From assembly GCA_011317545.1 (NCBI GenBank), contig WUJK01000001.1:2523001-2587000 (forward strand): 64,000 bases of DNA. The letters run 5' to 3'. The notes under the pieces were generated by a model. That model saw only the letters and a program-made list of their open reading frames with translations. It did no database searches and was not told the DNA's origin. A program made the position numbers and the translations under genes. Source of the stretch: Coniella vitis (taxonomy: Eukaryota > Ascomycota > Sordariomycetes > Diaporthales > Schizoparmaceae). Each line of letters starts with the position of its first letter. The first letter of the stretch is position 1. Shown here in pieces: positions 12,351 to 23,833 of this stretch.

Positions 12351-13884
12351 CATCCCATCTCCATGAATTGCAGACTGGGATGGAGGAGTCGGTGCGTGGT
12401 CAGCAGATGCTACATTACCGCGTTTGGGGGCCGCAGTCGGTCTATTGCGTTTTTGACCGGTTGATTTTCTGGACTTGATTCTCAAGGCTTCAGCAGCCTT
12501 GCTGCAACGGTGTGGCCTCTCACCGGGCAAACCGATTTCGTTTGCGATGCAGTGTTGCTCGAGGAGCTGGACGCGTTGCTGCAAGGCCACAATGCGGCTT
12601 AATGGAGCCGAGTAGTAGCTCAATATTAGCAGCTTGCCTTGGGGAAGAAAGAAAATCAGGGCGCTTGAATTCAACTTACGCATCTTTACCCCGTTCTCTG
12701 TCGGAATACGGTGCCACCAGCGGAGTTCGGTTCATTGGACCCTCTGCTATATAGCTCCTATATTCCGCGGGAAATGCTATTGCATACGCTGCCAGTCGTT
12801 CCCTGGTCTTCTGGTATAGTCTGCGCGGCACGAGTCTCTTTGCTGGGCCTGAAGATGTCCTTGGGAGGTTCGGGGATGGAAAACCGGCAAGAGTAAGTCC
12901 TGGATGCTCGTTGCCGTCCAATTCGTTCGGAGTTGGCTCTTCTTGTTGTGTCGGTGCCTGGTTATGGTCTTGAGCGACTGCTGTCGCTTGTCCACTGTCT
13001 CCATCTTGGGGCCGGTTACCAGTATCAGTCTCATCATCATCTACCATCATGGTATCATAGTCGTCAGACTGACCGCTCTGGTTATGGCTGAGACCGGTAT
13101 CTGATGTCTCTGATTCTTCTTCAAATTCATCTGAATCGTCCTCTCCTTCATCAGAAGAACTCGGATCTTCAACTTGGAACACAGCAGATGTCGTCTCTTG
13201 TTCTTTAGCATGCACTTCATTCCCATCGGACCGGCCGTTAGCATCGACCTGGATGGCAGCGGCTAATGTTGCCAGCCCCTGTGCGTTATCATCATCGTCA
13301 TCATCATCATCGTCGTCGTCTTCTTCTTCTTCTTCTTCTTCTTCATCATCATCATTGCTGTACTGATATTGGCCATCCTGGGCACTGGTATCATTCTGTC
13401 CATTGTAGCTCTCGTCACCAGCCACAGGCGCAGACGAGGCGAGTTGAGCGGCAGCATAATCGGCGGACGAGGCTTTCTGCACACGCCGCTTGCGCCCCCA
13501 CAGCTCCGTAGCAGGACGGAGACGGCCCAGTCTCTCGTCAAACCGGCGGTAAAGATTCAGGGATTTCCGGATCCTGCGGATGCCAGTGAACGAGACTTTG
13601 AAGCCTTCTGCTTTGAGCTTCCGGCACAGCTCCATGTCCTCCTTGGGTCTAGTCTTGGGATCTTTCCATAACTCCTTCAACCTCTGTTCGAGGCTCTGGC
13701 TAGCCTGGACTTGTACTCGCATCTCGACGTTCCACTTGAAGCAGCGGCGTCGCACGGTATTGGCGTTGATCTGGAGGCCGTACTCGTTGTGCAGGATTCG
13801 GGCGAGTGTACGCCATGATTTCCCTTCTTGATATAGACCGATGATCAAGTCCTTGTACTCTTCCAGAGGTATCGGAGGGCGCAT
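12102..13884 (-). CDS. Clr5-type helix-turn-helix nuclear protein
   Basis: Exons 13884..12680 and 12618..12102 encode 573 residues; the 61-nt intron has a GTAAGT donor and a GCTAAT branch site next to its acceptor. The N-terminus (1-95) has tandem helix-turn-helix-like units, for example EEYKDLIIGLYQEGKSWRTL and then GLQINANTVRRRCFKW. This resembles the fungal Clr5 domain and transposase-type HTH modules. Residues about 172-198 are an almost pure Asp/Glu run, followed by a long acidic Ser-rich region. Exon 2 begins with a short coiled-coil-like segment (SRIVALQQRVQLLEQ) and has a run of about 18 Thr (about 491-508) encoded by a trinucleotide repeat. A DNA-binding regulatory role is inferred; targets are unknown. 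No transposase catalytic core is present. Confidence 0.78.
12297..12350 (-). repeat. (ACA)n / (TGT)n trinucleotide repeat in coding sequence
   Basis: About 18 near-perfect trinucleotide units encode the Thr run of the Clr5-like protein. Length variation between strains is likely. Confidence 0.9.
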
Positions 13885-14786
13885 GTTTGGGACCTAGGTG
13901 ACGTGAAAGGCTCGAGCCGTGGCTGAAAAAATGAGATTGAGAGAGGTTGTGGCTTGAGTCTGGTTTGTTTGGAGGTGGGCCGTTTTACTTACCTCGCACA
14001 ACTAAGACCAGCGCCTTGTCGTCTCTGGGTCCCCGGCTTGGCCCTGGATTACCAAAGGCGTGCCCTGTGTCAATGTACTGCATACAAGTACCTAGCTGGC
14101 CGTTAGTGGGCGGGGCTGCCTGGGTTGCGCCCCCTAAGCCGTCGGAGCTTACCCCGGATTGGCGTTCAGGAGGCCCCCTGCGCGCTGCAGGTTCAGCGGG
14201 ATTGGGTGCTCACTTGCATCGCTGGCAACTTTTAGCGCCCCTCGTGACATGCGACCAAAGGCGACCTGCCCTTTCTTCCCTTTCTCATTAATTTGCCTGG
14301 GTGCTTCCGTCTTGACATCTCTCTCCCGCTTCTTGACAGGTCGGCCATTCCTTTTGGTGCTCGGCGCTTTGTATCCCGCCCTCATTTTGCTGCAATCCTC
14401 TACCCCGAACAGTCCGAGCGCCCCAGCAACTTCTTCGTCCAACCTTGTTGTGCCACCAGCACCTGGGCGCAATCGAAGCGAAGGAGACGACCAAGCCAAA
14501 GGTGGCGACGACGACGACGAAGGTGCAACAACAGCGACGATAGCCACGCAGACGGCACGGACATGGTGGTGCGGTGGTGCTCGTCGGCAGCAATAGAACT
14601 TGCCTCCAAAGACCCTCCTCCTTCGACCTCGGTTCTTCAAAGCTTGCGCCCAGCCACAAAGTCGTTGGCCAACACGCGACTGTCGGGTCCACCCTGTCGG
14701 CCCAGGTAGAAATTCGACAGCCAAACACCTTCAATGCTTTCGGTCAGGTTGTGTGTCACTGCCTGAGAGCCCCAAACCTATACGCA
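13885..14786. other. Divergent promoter region
   Basis: 902 bp between the Clr5-like gene and the metallophosphatase gene. At 14150-14720 both strands have longish open frames, but composition is GC-rich and the translations are Arg/Pro/Ser-rich without domains, so they are not called. Confidence 0.5.
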
Positions 14787-16700
14787 ATGACGCGCAGAAT
14801 TGTGAGCTCGGTCCCGTGGTGTGAAGAAGGGGTTCCTCTTTCTTTTCCATGCCATACGAAAGCTTGACCAAGGGAGAGCCTGAAGCTAACATGTATGTCA
14901 CCAAATGCCAATAGGTAAGGACAATTGTCCAAGTGTCTGCTCTGGCCATCTTCACCTTTATCGTTGTCTTCTTCCTCGACAGAAATTTCCGCGTCCTACC
15001 CTCGGCCATTCACGAGTACATGCCACAGCACCATGCAGGCCTGCTGGTGACAGATATTTCCATTAAACAATGCTCCTCTCTAAACGTCTTCTCTTCCTGT
15101 CGTCTCGATCCGGACATATGGCATCGCATTGAGAAGGATCTCTACCTCGGGCGCACGCTTGTTACCAGCGCATATGTTCACGTCAAGCGCAAGAAAGAGG
15201 AGGAGCTTACGCCAGAAGACAAGGTCGTCATCGATGTGAAAGTGGGACGACTCGACCCGGGAACAGGCGTCAAGGGTGAAGCTGACGAGCGCTGGGAAGC
15301 ACGAGACGCGGGCCTCTGGATCAAGAGAAGTGCAAAGAAGAAGGCAATCGACTCGAAACAGACCATCACGGCGGTGGACGTGCTGTTTGGCGACGATGCT
15401 GTCGAGGCACGTGACGGCTGGGAGATGGCTGAAAAGGGCACTCCGCTCATGCTTGATGCTGGCGCCCATGTCCCCTCGGCACACATCACAGTGCGCAGAG
15501 GCAGTCAGCAGGAGCCATATAAGCCAGAGCTCAAGATCAAGGATAATGGAAAGTTCAAGATCATGCAGGTTTCAGATATGCATTTGAGCACTGGCGTGGG
15601 TGTGTGCCGGGACGAGATGCCCGAGCATCCAGACGGGGAGAAGTGCGAGGCTGATCCGCGAACACTCGACTTCATCACGAGGGTCATGGAGGATGAGCGG
15701 CCAGATCTGATTGTTTTGGGCGGCGATCAAATTAATGGCGACACTGCGCCCGATGCGCAATCAGTAAGTTTTGAATCTGGCTGTTGAGATGTGAGACACC
15801 CTTACTGACGCTTTGGTAGGCCATCTTCAAATACGCACAGCTATTCATCAAGCACAAGATCCCCTATATTTCCATTTTTGGAAACCACGACGACGAAAAG
15901 GCAGCTGGAAAGAGCCTCTCACGCGCAAACCAAATGGCTCTCGTCGAAACGCTGCCTTACTCGCTGTCCAAATCCGGCCCCGATGATATCGACGGTGTGG
16001 GTAACTATTACATTGAGATTCTGGCCAAGGGCACCTCCAAGCATTCGGCGGTGACAGTCTACATGATGGACACGCACTCTTACTCGCCTGATGAGCGCCG
16101 ATTCAAGGGCTACGACTGGATCAAGAAGAACCAGATTGATTGGTTCCGACAGACGGCACAGGGCTTGAAGAAAAAGCACAACGAGTACACACACATCCAT
16201 CTCGATGTTGCCTTCATTCACATTCCGCTGCCAGAGTATAGAGCAGAGGACCAGGTCGTTGTGGGAGACTGGAAGGAGGGAGTCACTGCGCCGACGTATA
16301 ACTCAGGCTTCCGGGATGCCCTCGTCGAGCAGGGTGTCGTCATGGTCAGCTGTGGGCAGTATGTTCTCTCTTTGTTGTGCTTTTGACAGCTGTCTTGACT
16401 CATAATGAATCTTTGCAAAACTAACAACTTCTTCACAGCGACCACGCCAATGAATACTGTGCTCTCTCCACGGACGAGACCAAGAAGCCCGCTCTTTGGA
16501 TGTGCTACGCCGGCGGCTCTGGATTCGGCGGATACGGAGGCTACGGCGGATTCCACCGCAAGATACGGCTCTTCGACATTGATACCAACGAGGCCAGAAT
16601 CACAACCTGGAAGCGAGTAGAATGGGGCGAGACTAAGCAAAGGCTCGACGAACAGATCATTGTCGATGCCGGCAAACCAATCGCACCAATGCAGGGCTGA
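14787..16700 (+). CDS. DCR2: Dcr2-type calcineurin-like metallophosphatase
   Basis: Exons 14787..14801, 14915..15763, 15820..16358 and 16439..16700 encode 554 residues. The first exon has only 15 nt (MTRRI); splicing joins it to VRTIVQVSALAIFTFIVVFF, a signal anchor (about 10-27). All five metallophosphoesterase motifs are present: D226-M-H228, GGD276QIN, GNH311D, an H in FIHIPLP (about 422) and GHDH (467-470), which is split by the last intron. Residue order and the N-terminal anchor match yeast Dcr2 and its relatives, which in yeast act in cell-cycle entry and the unfolded protein response (dephosphorylation of Ire1). The catalytic domain probably lies on the lumenal or vacuolar side or faces the cytosol; the sequence does not settle this. 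The symbol is by family resemblance. Confidence 0.88.
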
Positions 16701-17402
16701 ACGCAGTCATAACGTCCAATAGAGAAAAAACGCGAATAGAAGCCCTGATTTGCACAGCACAGCGATGACGGTTTGGCTATTCTTCCGGTGGGCACATGAA
16801 CACGCCATCTCGTTGCCTTTATTCCTCCCCGCAGGTGCTACAAGCTGCCTTGCAAACAAACAGCATACTGCTCCTCACCTCGTCAATTGCCAGGGACGAG
16901 TTCCCTCCAAGCGAACGACACGTCATGGAACCCAAACCTGCGTATACCAATTACACGCATCTCACTCTCTCGTATTGACAAATGCCTGCCTATGGAGGAC
17001 TCAAGCAAAATTTGCAGGCAATTGCAATCAGTACAACGATCCGCAATGGATGTATAGGTTACAGACGGTCCAAGGGATTCTTTGATAACGAGCCTCTATG
17101 CTGGCCCACCTACCTTCATGTACATATAATTAACAATTACCTACCTATGAAAGAAAAGAAATCGCGGGACATGAGAAAGCCTGAAATGATGAACATGAAT
17201 TGGGTTATACCTCGCTCCACTCACCCTTGATGATGCCTATGGGTGGGCGAGAGGGGTAGTGGGAGGAGTTGGGTAGAATGAATGAATGGTGCAAATCCTG
17301 GTTACAGTTTTGCCCTTGAAAGCAATATGAATATTCCACTCTTGATAAGCCAGACTGTGCTTTTGGTCCCATTCTTGCTGTGTTGCACCATTGAATGTGA
17401 AA

Positions 17403-17439
<37 letters not shown>

Positions 17440-19009
17440 GAAAAGAAAAGAAAAGAAAAGAAAAGAAAAGAAAAGAAAAGAAAAAAAGAAAAAAAAAAAG
17501 ACACACACATACAGAGAGAGAAAGAGAGAATACAGAATACAGTGAATCTCCCCAGCAGCCATCCTCCTAACTATGCTCTGTTGCAAGACACGGTTATGCC
17601 CCTGCATAAACTTTATATACATTGTAAAATATAGCACAAGAGAGAAAGAGAAGGGGGGAGGAGGGAGGAAGGGAGGAAAAGACGCAAGAATGCCAAATCT
17701 TTCTGTTCGCCACTCACCGAGAAATCAATGCCAAATACATTTATCTATCCGGTCACCCACAAAACCTGGTACAACCCAACAAGACTTTGCAAGAAACAGA
17801 AAAGAATAAAATGGAAAGAAATGAAATAGAATTGTTGTGAAACCCTGCTATAAACTCAACATACTCGTTACGCTTCACTTACTAATCGCCTTTTTACCGC
17901 ACTACAGGAAGAAGCCCTTATCTATCCATCGATTGCATCAACCCTAGATATCCATAGCGAGATTCTTTATACATCAGCAGTCTATCTTTTTTTTTTTTCC
18001 CCTTCGTCCTCACCACCACCACCACCACAACCCGCACAGAGTACAACCAAGCAAGCAAGGAAGGAAGGAAGCAGTGCAACAAAAGCCAGAAAACCTGATT
18101 CCCTCCCCCCTCCCCCCCCGAAAACCGGGGAAGGATAGTCACCATATCCGGGGCATCACAGCATCCCTTGTCCTACTCCTATATATGGTGGTCACGACCC
18201 TCTGAAAAACAAGCTTCGTGGCACAGCCCACAAGCCTTATACTATATAGCCTAACAGCCTACGGCTAGCAGGCTAGCTACAAACATAATGCCCGAATCCA
18301 TTTATAAAAAGAGAGAAGGCTGGTGGTAGACAGTGGGAGAAAGCATGTTACTAGCTTCTGTTTTCCAATATCACGTACGGGGCTCTTTTGTTTGTTTAGT
18401 AGCTTAGCATGGGCTGAGCTTTCTTTCTTTCTTTGAATAGCTTTGCTTCACTGCACACTATAAAGGCACAGATTGTCAACCCTTTAGTTCATTCAAACCT
18501 ATGACTTCCCATTCCCAGAAAGGATCCCTCTTCCACGGCTGAGTTCATCATCAGGCACTCTGGAAGTGAGTGGTAGTAGTGGTATGTTCAAGCAGTCCAG
18601 CCTCCATCAACCTTGCCTCGCCTTGCCCTACACCCTAGAAACAAAGGAAAACAGACCTTTCCTCCACAAAAGAAATCAAAACACATAAAATCAAAGAATG
18701 GTGATCCCCTGTCCCTGATTATGCGCCGAAAGCTCCAATTTGTTCACCGGGATTATCGCTTGCTCTCTCCCGTCTCAAGATCAAGAGTATTCGAGAGTCA
18801 ACCCTGGAGAATATGCACCTATCCATTGTTTGCTGGATAGAATGAAGGGGGGGTATTTCCATCGCCACCATATACCTGGTTTGACTGGTTGAACTTTTGA
18901 GGACCTTCTCTTCACAGCCCTCATCTCGGCATTCAGTCGCCCAATATGCTTGTTTGTTGACCATTCCAAAAAAAAAGATAATTCCTAACTCCATTACCAA
19001 GAACCAATT
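16701..19009. other. Convergent gene-free region, 2.3 kb
   Basis: Lies between the phosphatase and SPRY genes, both ending here. It is AT-richer than its flanks and holds an (AAAAG)n array at 17401-17500 and short purine tracts at 17640-17690. No credible coding frame. Long 3' UTRs or a non-coding RNA are possible but not shown. Confidence 0.5.
17401..17500. repeat. Poly(A) and (AAAAG)n pentanucleotide array
   Basis: Nineteen A residues are followed by about 12 exact AAAAG units and another A-rich stretch. It is 700 bp downstream of the phosphatase stop codon, in non-coding DNA. Confidence 0.95.
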
Positions 19010-20749
19010 CTACCTCGCACTGTCGCTACGCTCTCGACCTGCTCCTTGGCGGATAGCATCACTATAGCTCGGAATAGGCGGGCTGTTGCGTCCAGCAGTG
19101 TTCCTCCTATCACGCCGGGTCGCCGTTGCGGAAGATTGTCCGCGGCTTCGAGTCACACGAATCAGAGGCGCATTCTCACTGTCAGAACTATCGCGGCGAT
19201 TCTCGTCCCCAGACTCCTCCGGGCTCGAATACTCTGGTGGCGGGTGGCTCGGATCCTGCAATCCCAGACCGACCGAGGGCATGGTGACTGTTCCATCGAC
19301 GGGGCCTGCGCCAGCATCATCATCATCATCATCATCGGCAGCGGCAGCGGCAGCAGCAGCAGCAGCGCTGCTAGGCTCGCCACCATCATCATTCGGCACA
19401 AGTTGAGCAAGAGAAATATCGGTGGGGCTGCGAGCAGGGCCGGGACTGGTCGGAGATACAATCCTGAAATTTCCGGAGCGTGTGCGTCCGTGACCGTGGT
19501 CGGGGCCCAAACCTTGCTGGTGTTGCGACCGAAAGTACGTCTGGACCGATTGACTGGGACCATTGCCGTGCGAAGATCCAGTATATCCATCCTTCCTTCC
19601 GGCCTCGAGCAAGATGCTGCCAGCCTCGGAGCCATAGGGCGGCGGTGGAGCCAGGGATCCAAGCATGGGTGCAAGGCCCCATTTCTTGACGTTGGCTTCG
19701 ATAAAGACAAAGCCAGCTTGGCCAAAATTGACGTGTACAGTTGCGGGTCCGTTGGCGCCAATCGCGGGAAAGAAATTTGGGTGCTTGACGCCGTGGACCA
19801 CGTCTTCTAGTTTTTTCCCATTGCGAGTGAAGAAAATGCCGCCCGTTCGTGGTCGGTATCCGCAACCAATGACATCGCCTTGAACGATTGGAGGGCCGTA
19901 TGGTGTCTGGTGGAAGGGCTGGTTGAAGCGTTTGAAGCCATTGGAAAAGTAAGCGGCCGAGTGTCGATGGAAACCTATTGCGTCACCTGTCAGTACCGGA
20001 TGCTCAAGCCCAATCTCTCGACGCAAGACGGGTCCGCGTTTGCATTACGTATACTATGTACGCACCTGGTAGCCGGAACAGCGGGTAAGGCTTGGTAGCC
20101 ATTCCGATGGCGAGCAGCGTCGCTTCAGGCTTATCATATATCTTGGCCTCCCAGTAATAAACCTCATTCTGCTTGGGCACGGGCAGGTTCGTCATGACTG
20201 TGCACTCGGAGTCAAAGAACTCTATCTCCGTACGGCCCTCGACAAAGCAGTTGGCGATTTCTAGTTCCGGCTCGAACTCCCAGGCGGATACGCCCTTCTC
20301 TTGGATGGCGAGGTACTGCGATAAGGAGATGTCTGTTTGTACGGATTCGGGTGGGTTCGAGGTTACAAATGCTGTGATTGGAAAAACTAGGTCAGCACGA
20401 ATCCGAGACACACAATATCGGGTGCGACTGTGCGATGATTCTTTCTTCTAGCCAGCCAGAAAGCCAGCTACACCAGAGCGACTCATAGATACGCACCTTT
20501 GGCTCGCAGATACTCTGATCGCTGCATGTCATCCATAGTCTCGAGCGCCTCGGCCTCCTCTCGGGCAAAGGCTTGTTCGTCATCGTACTCGCCAGGGCGA
20601 CCGATGCGGTCGAGAAAGATGCGACCCGAGGCTGTGTACTTGAAGAAGTAAATGAGCAAGAAAATGATGCCTATGACAAGGGCAGAGCCAAGGGACGATA
20701 GGAGGCCGATAAGGACGCCGTTGAGGGCGTCGGGCGATCTCGACGCCAT
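19010..20749 (-). CDS. Endosomal SPRY-domain adaptor of the Ssh4/Ear1 type
   Basis: Exons 20749..20497, 20371..20066 and 19974..19010 encode 507 residues, with every junction in frame. A transmembrane anchor at about 12-38 (LIGLLSSLGSALVIGIIFLL) precedes a cytosolic helix and the SPRY domain. The latter includes EVYYWEAKIYDKPEATLLAIGM, YFSNGFKRFNQPF, GDVIGCGYRPRTGGIFFTRNG and VHVNFGQAGFVF. The disordered tail has PY motifs (PPPPYGS and HPPPEYSS) that fit binding to WW domains of the Rsp5/NEDD4 ubiquitin ligase. In yeast, Ssh4 and Ear1 recruit Rsp5 to cargo on endosomes and vacuoles; this layout (TM-SPRY-PY) is the same. The tail also has an Ala run followed by an Asp run. Orthology to Ssh4 versus Ear1 is not resolved. 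Confidence 0.88.
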
Positions 20750-21135
20750 GGTGGGATGGGTGCGTGCCGCGGCGACGGCGCTGGAACAAGGAGGAGCGTG
20801 GTGGGGATATCGTAGGTTTCGCGGATGTCGCAGAGTTGCAAAAGGCTGGCTGGTGGGCAGTCGTGGAGAACGGTGGCCCTTGGAGGGACTGAATCCGAGG
20901 GTGGCGTTACCGCCGTAACGCAACCATCCAGCAGAGTGACTTCGCAGCAGAGGGAGGAGCAGAGGGCCAGGACCAAGAAAGAGAGCGAGTCGCAAAGTCG
21001 CTCAAGGAACGCAGAAACGAGTGCTGTCGACGGGCAGTGACAGAGAGCAGTATGGATGATGGATGGTCGTCGAGAGTATTGGGAGGGTGTGGTGGGGGGG
21101 GATGGAGATGGAAGCCGGGTGGCGATCGAGGTAGG

Positions 21136-21168
21136 TGGTTGGTTGGTTGGTTGGTTGGTTAGTTGGTT
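21136..21168. repeat. (GGTT)n tetranucleotide repeat
   Basis: About seven GGTT units with one interruption, in non-coding DNA upstream of the SPRY gene. Confidence 0.85.
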
Positions 21169-21552
21169 TGGGTGTGAGTTTTTGCTGAAGTTAGGCCGTG
21201 TTACAGGCGGCGCTGGAATGGAATGCTCAGTTCGACGCAGCGGAGTGGTGTGCAGGTGCTATCTGCGGAGTTTGGAGGCGTCGTACGTTGTTATTATGCA
21301 ACAGGGCAGCGGCGCTGGCTTCGGCTAATGCGGTAGCCGTCGCAGGCCTAGGCGCGGGCGCGGACGCAGGCGCAGGCGCAGTAACTGGCTTGGAGTGAGT
21401 GGGTGCAGCGGTTCGTTGGAGAGCCTTGGCGCCCAGTAGTCACTTGGAGGTGCCCACAAGGCCGACAGTGGCAGTGGTTTGGCCAGACGGTGGTTCGTCG
21501 TCGCAGCTAGCAAGAAAGGGAACAAAAGAAAGAAAATAAAAGAACAAGATTC

Positions 21553-21553
<1 letters not shown>

Positions 21554-21588
<35 letters not shown>
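21554..21588. repeat. Run of 35 adenines
   Basis: An uninterrupted A homopolymer. The true length may be distorted by sequencing. It could be the tail of an old retroposed copy, but no such element or target-site duplication is visible. Confidence 0.9.
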
Positions 21589-21590
<2 letters not shown>

Positions 21591-23506
21591 TGCAAATCAG
21601 GAAAAGGAAGATGGAAGAATCGAATGGTGGGCGGCAGGTAGGGTCAGGTGAAGTCATGCATCCAGAACTCAGTCGACTGCGGACCAGAGATGCGGAAGAG
21701 ACGGGTGAGGGGAAGGAAGAGAAAGGCAGACAAAAAGGTTGAGTAGGGCAGGGCAGGCCCAGGTTTCGGCTTGCTGGCAGGGTGGCAGTGGGTGGGTACT
21801 AATGTTGAGAGCGCAGCAGTAGCATAGTACATAGTATATACCCAGTGGGGCCCAGCGCTAACGCTGCTAATACTGGAATGTCAAACACAGCTGGCCCAGG
21901 CCCACTGCAGGCCCAGGCGCTGAAAGTAGGTAGTGCAGCATGTATCCCAGGCACGTGCACTGCTAGCCCCCCACTGCTCCATCAGCGGCATATGCACTAT
22001 CAGGGCCTCCCTCTGCCGCGACAAACCAAGGGCTGGGGACGCCCGCAGTGAGACGAGCCCAGACATTCTGCAACACGGCAGTGCTCGACTGCTGCTTTGG
22101 TGGAAGAATGTTTTGGTTCTTGGGCGTCTTCGTTCTACCTGCTTCCCTTTTGCTCCTCTCCATCCTCCCTTGGGCTCATTATGGGGTCAATATTCTGGAG
22201 ATTAACTGTGCGTCATCATTTGGCACAAGTTGCCATGTTCATTACGCTGCCCAAATCGGGCCCGCCCTTCTCTTGCCGGCCCTGCTAGCTTACCTGATCG
22301 ACGTGGGACCCCTGTGGCTCCCTGTGTGCGGGCCTGGTGCCCTGGAGGCCTGGTTTCATCGCAGAGCGCCACAGCGTGAAGCCGCAACGCCTCCTGCAAG
22401 CGAACCGTCTGGCTGCCAGCCACTTTTGCTTACGCCGACTACTTTGCTGGTGCTAATTTTATATGTAAAGCTTACGACTCGCACCAGCGAACACCCTTCT
22501 TTTGGTCCCCTTGACCTCTCTGATCACCAGCCTTGCCTCACCGTCGCCGTTACAGTTGGTTCCTGCGGCGTGCCCACCACCCGCATGGCGTCGCATTGGC
22601 AGACTGTTTGGACCAAGACCAGACGTGCATCCGAGAATCTCGAGGGGGCCGCGTCCCGGCGTGTTGGCCGTGCCGCAGCACAACCTTAAACATCGACAAG
22701 CATGTTCCAGAGCCAGGTGGTGGTGGTGCAAGGAGACTCCGAGGTTTTCCAGGCAATCCAGCTTCCACGTCCACCCACTCAAGGTCCGAGTGTCGTGAAG
22801 AGCAGCTGCAATCTGATGGCTACAATGATACATGGTGAACAACATCGCAGCCTGTCCCTCGGCACCCCGGCCAGCGGCCAGCCCGAGCATCGCGGGACTT
22901 GCCAGTAATATGTACTATGTCTATGATACGCTGGCTGGCACGACCCTGTTGCGGCCCCACCCTCTGTGGTGTGGTTCCTCCTCGCGCCAGTATACTATAA
23001 ATATGTACGATCTGTTATACTATGTCATTCGCTATTCCTGTTGGTCAACGAGTTTCCTCTTGATCGCGACAGGAGCCCGCTGTTATGGAAGAGACGACAA
23101 CCCATAACCCGTCGTTTCCTTCGTCTGCCGACGATTTTGCAGCCTGGGCCAGCTAGGAAATGCTACCACAGGCTTATGCGAAACCCTTGCTGGAAAGGGA
23201 TAGGAAGCAGAGAGAAGGGACCGACTAAACGAGTACCAAGTAGCCGATCGAATCCCAGTCCTCTTGTCCTGTTTCGTTGTTGCGCTTCTTTGACGGCCGC
23301 AAACTGTACTATGGCAAAAGCTTGAGCGGTATCTTCACGCTCTACCGAGGCTACTGTGTATTGGACAGAGTGCGGATCGGTGTGTTGTACAATGCAAGAT
23401 TCCCCGGAGAGCTGACAGACTAATCTTGGTTGGGAATGAATAGTGTCAAGTGAAGAAACCCGTGAGCCAATGAGAATTGCCGAGTTGCTCAAGTCCATGA
23501 GTTGTA

Positions 23507-23527
23507 CTAGTGTACCGAGTACACTAG
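23507..23527. repeat. Perfect inverted repeat, 9-bp arms
   Basis: CTAGTGTAC, spacer CGA, GTACACTAG. It lies about 310 bp upstream of the methyltransferase start and could be a dimeric protein binding site or a hairpin. Confidence 0.7.
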
Positions 23528-23833
23528 GTGATGCTACTGTACATTGATAGTCACTCTACACTCGCATTAGCCAGTAGTGTGATATATACATATATGAACA
23601 GCTCAGGCAGTATTCTTTGGAACGGCGCTCTCAGCCCCTCACCTTTGACGTGCTGAACTCCAAATTCATGATATCGGCCACAACTGGAGTATCATCTACA
23701 CCTTGACTCCCAGCATCCGCCCCCCCCCCCCTTCCCTCCTCCTGGCCAGAAAGATCATATATGCAGATCTCTATTCCCAACCTCTGTTGATCAGTCCTTC
23801 CACTTGTTTTCTTGAGATTCAAACTTGTAAACC

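Larger units (their letters stand above)
20750..23833. other. Divergent gene-poor region, 3.1 kb
   Basis: Between the SPRY and methyltransferase genes. It holds a (GGTT)n tract, a run of 35 A, a perfect 9-bp inverted repeat and five to six TACTATG/CATAGTA copies (21823, 21830, 22913, 23018, 23307). A 213-codon open frame at 22048-22689 has a hydrophobic start but no homology I recognise, poor start context and opposing open frames; I leave it uncalled. Confidence 0.5.

Noticed and set aside
14149..14740. Overlapping open frames of 140-190 codons on both strands
   Set aside because: They lie in a GC-rich divergent promoter region, and the translations are low-complexity without conserved motifs.
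17401..17500. A-rich array considered as the tail of a retroelement
   Set aside because: No LINE/SINE body or target-site duplication beside it; a simple repeat explains it.
19046..19810. 254-codon plus-strand frame
   Set aside because: Antisense shadow of the SPRY adaptor tail; Ile and Ser runs come from the Asp and Ala repeats of the real gene.
22048..22689. Open frame of 213 codons with hydrophobic N-terminus
   Set aside because: No recognisable domain, Pro/Ser/Arg-rich tail, equally open frames on the other strand in the GC-rich region, and no promoter-like context.
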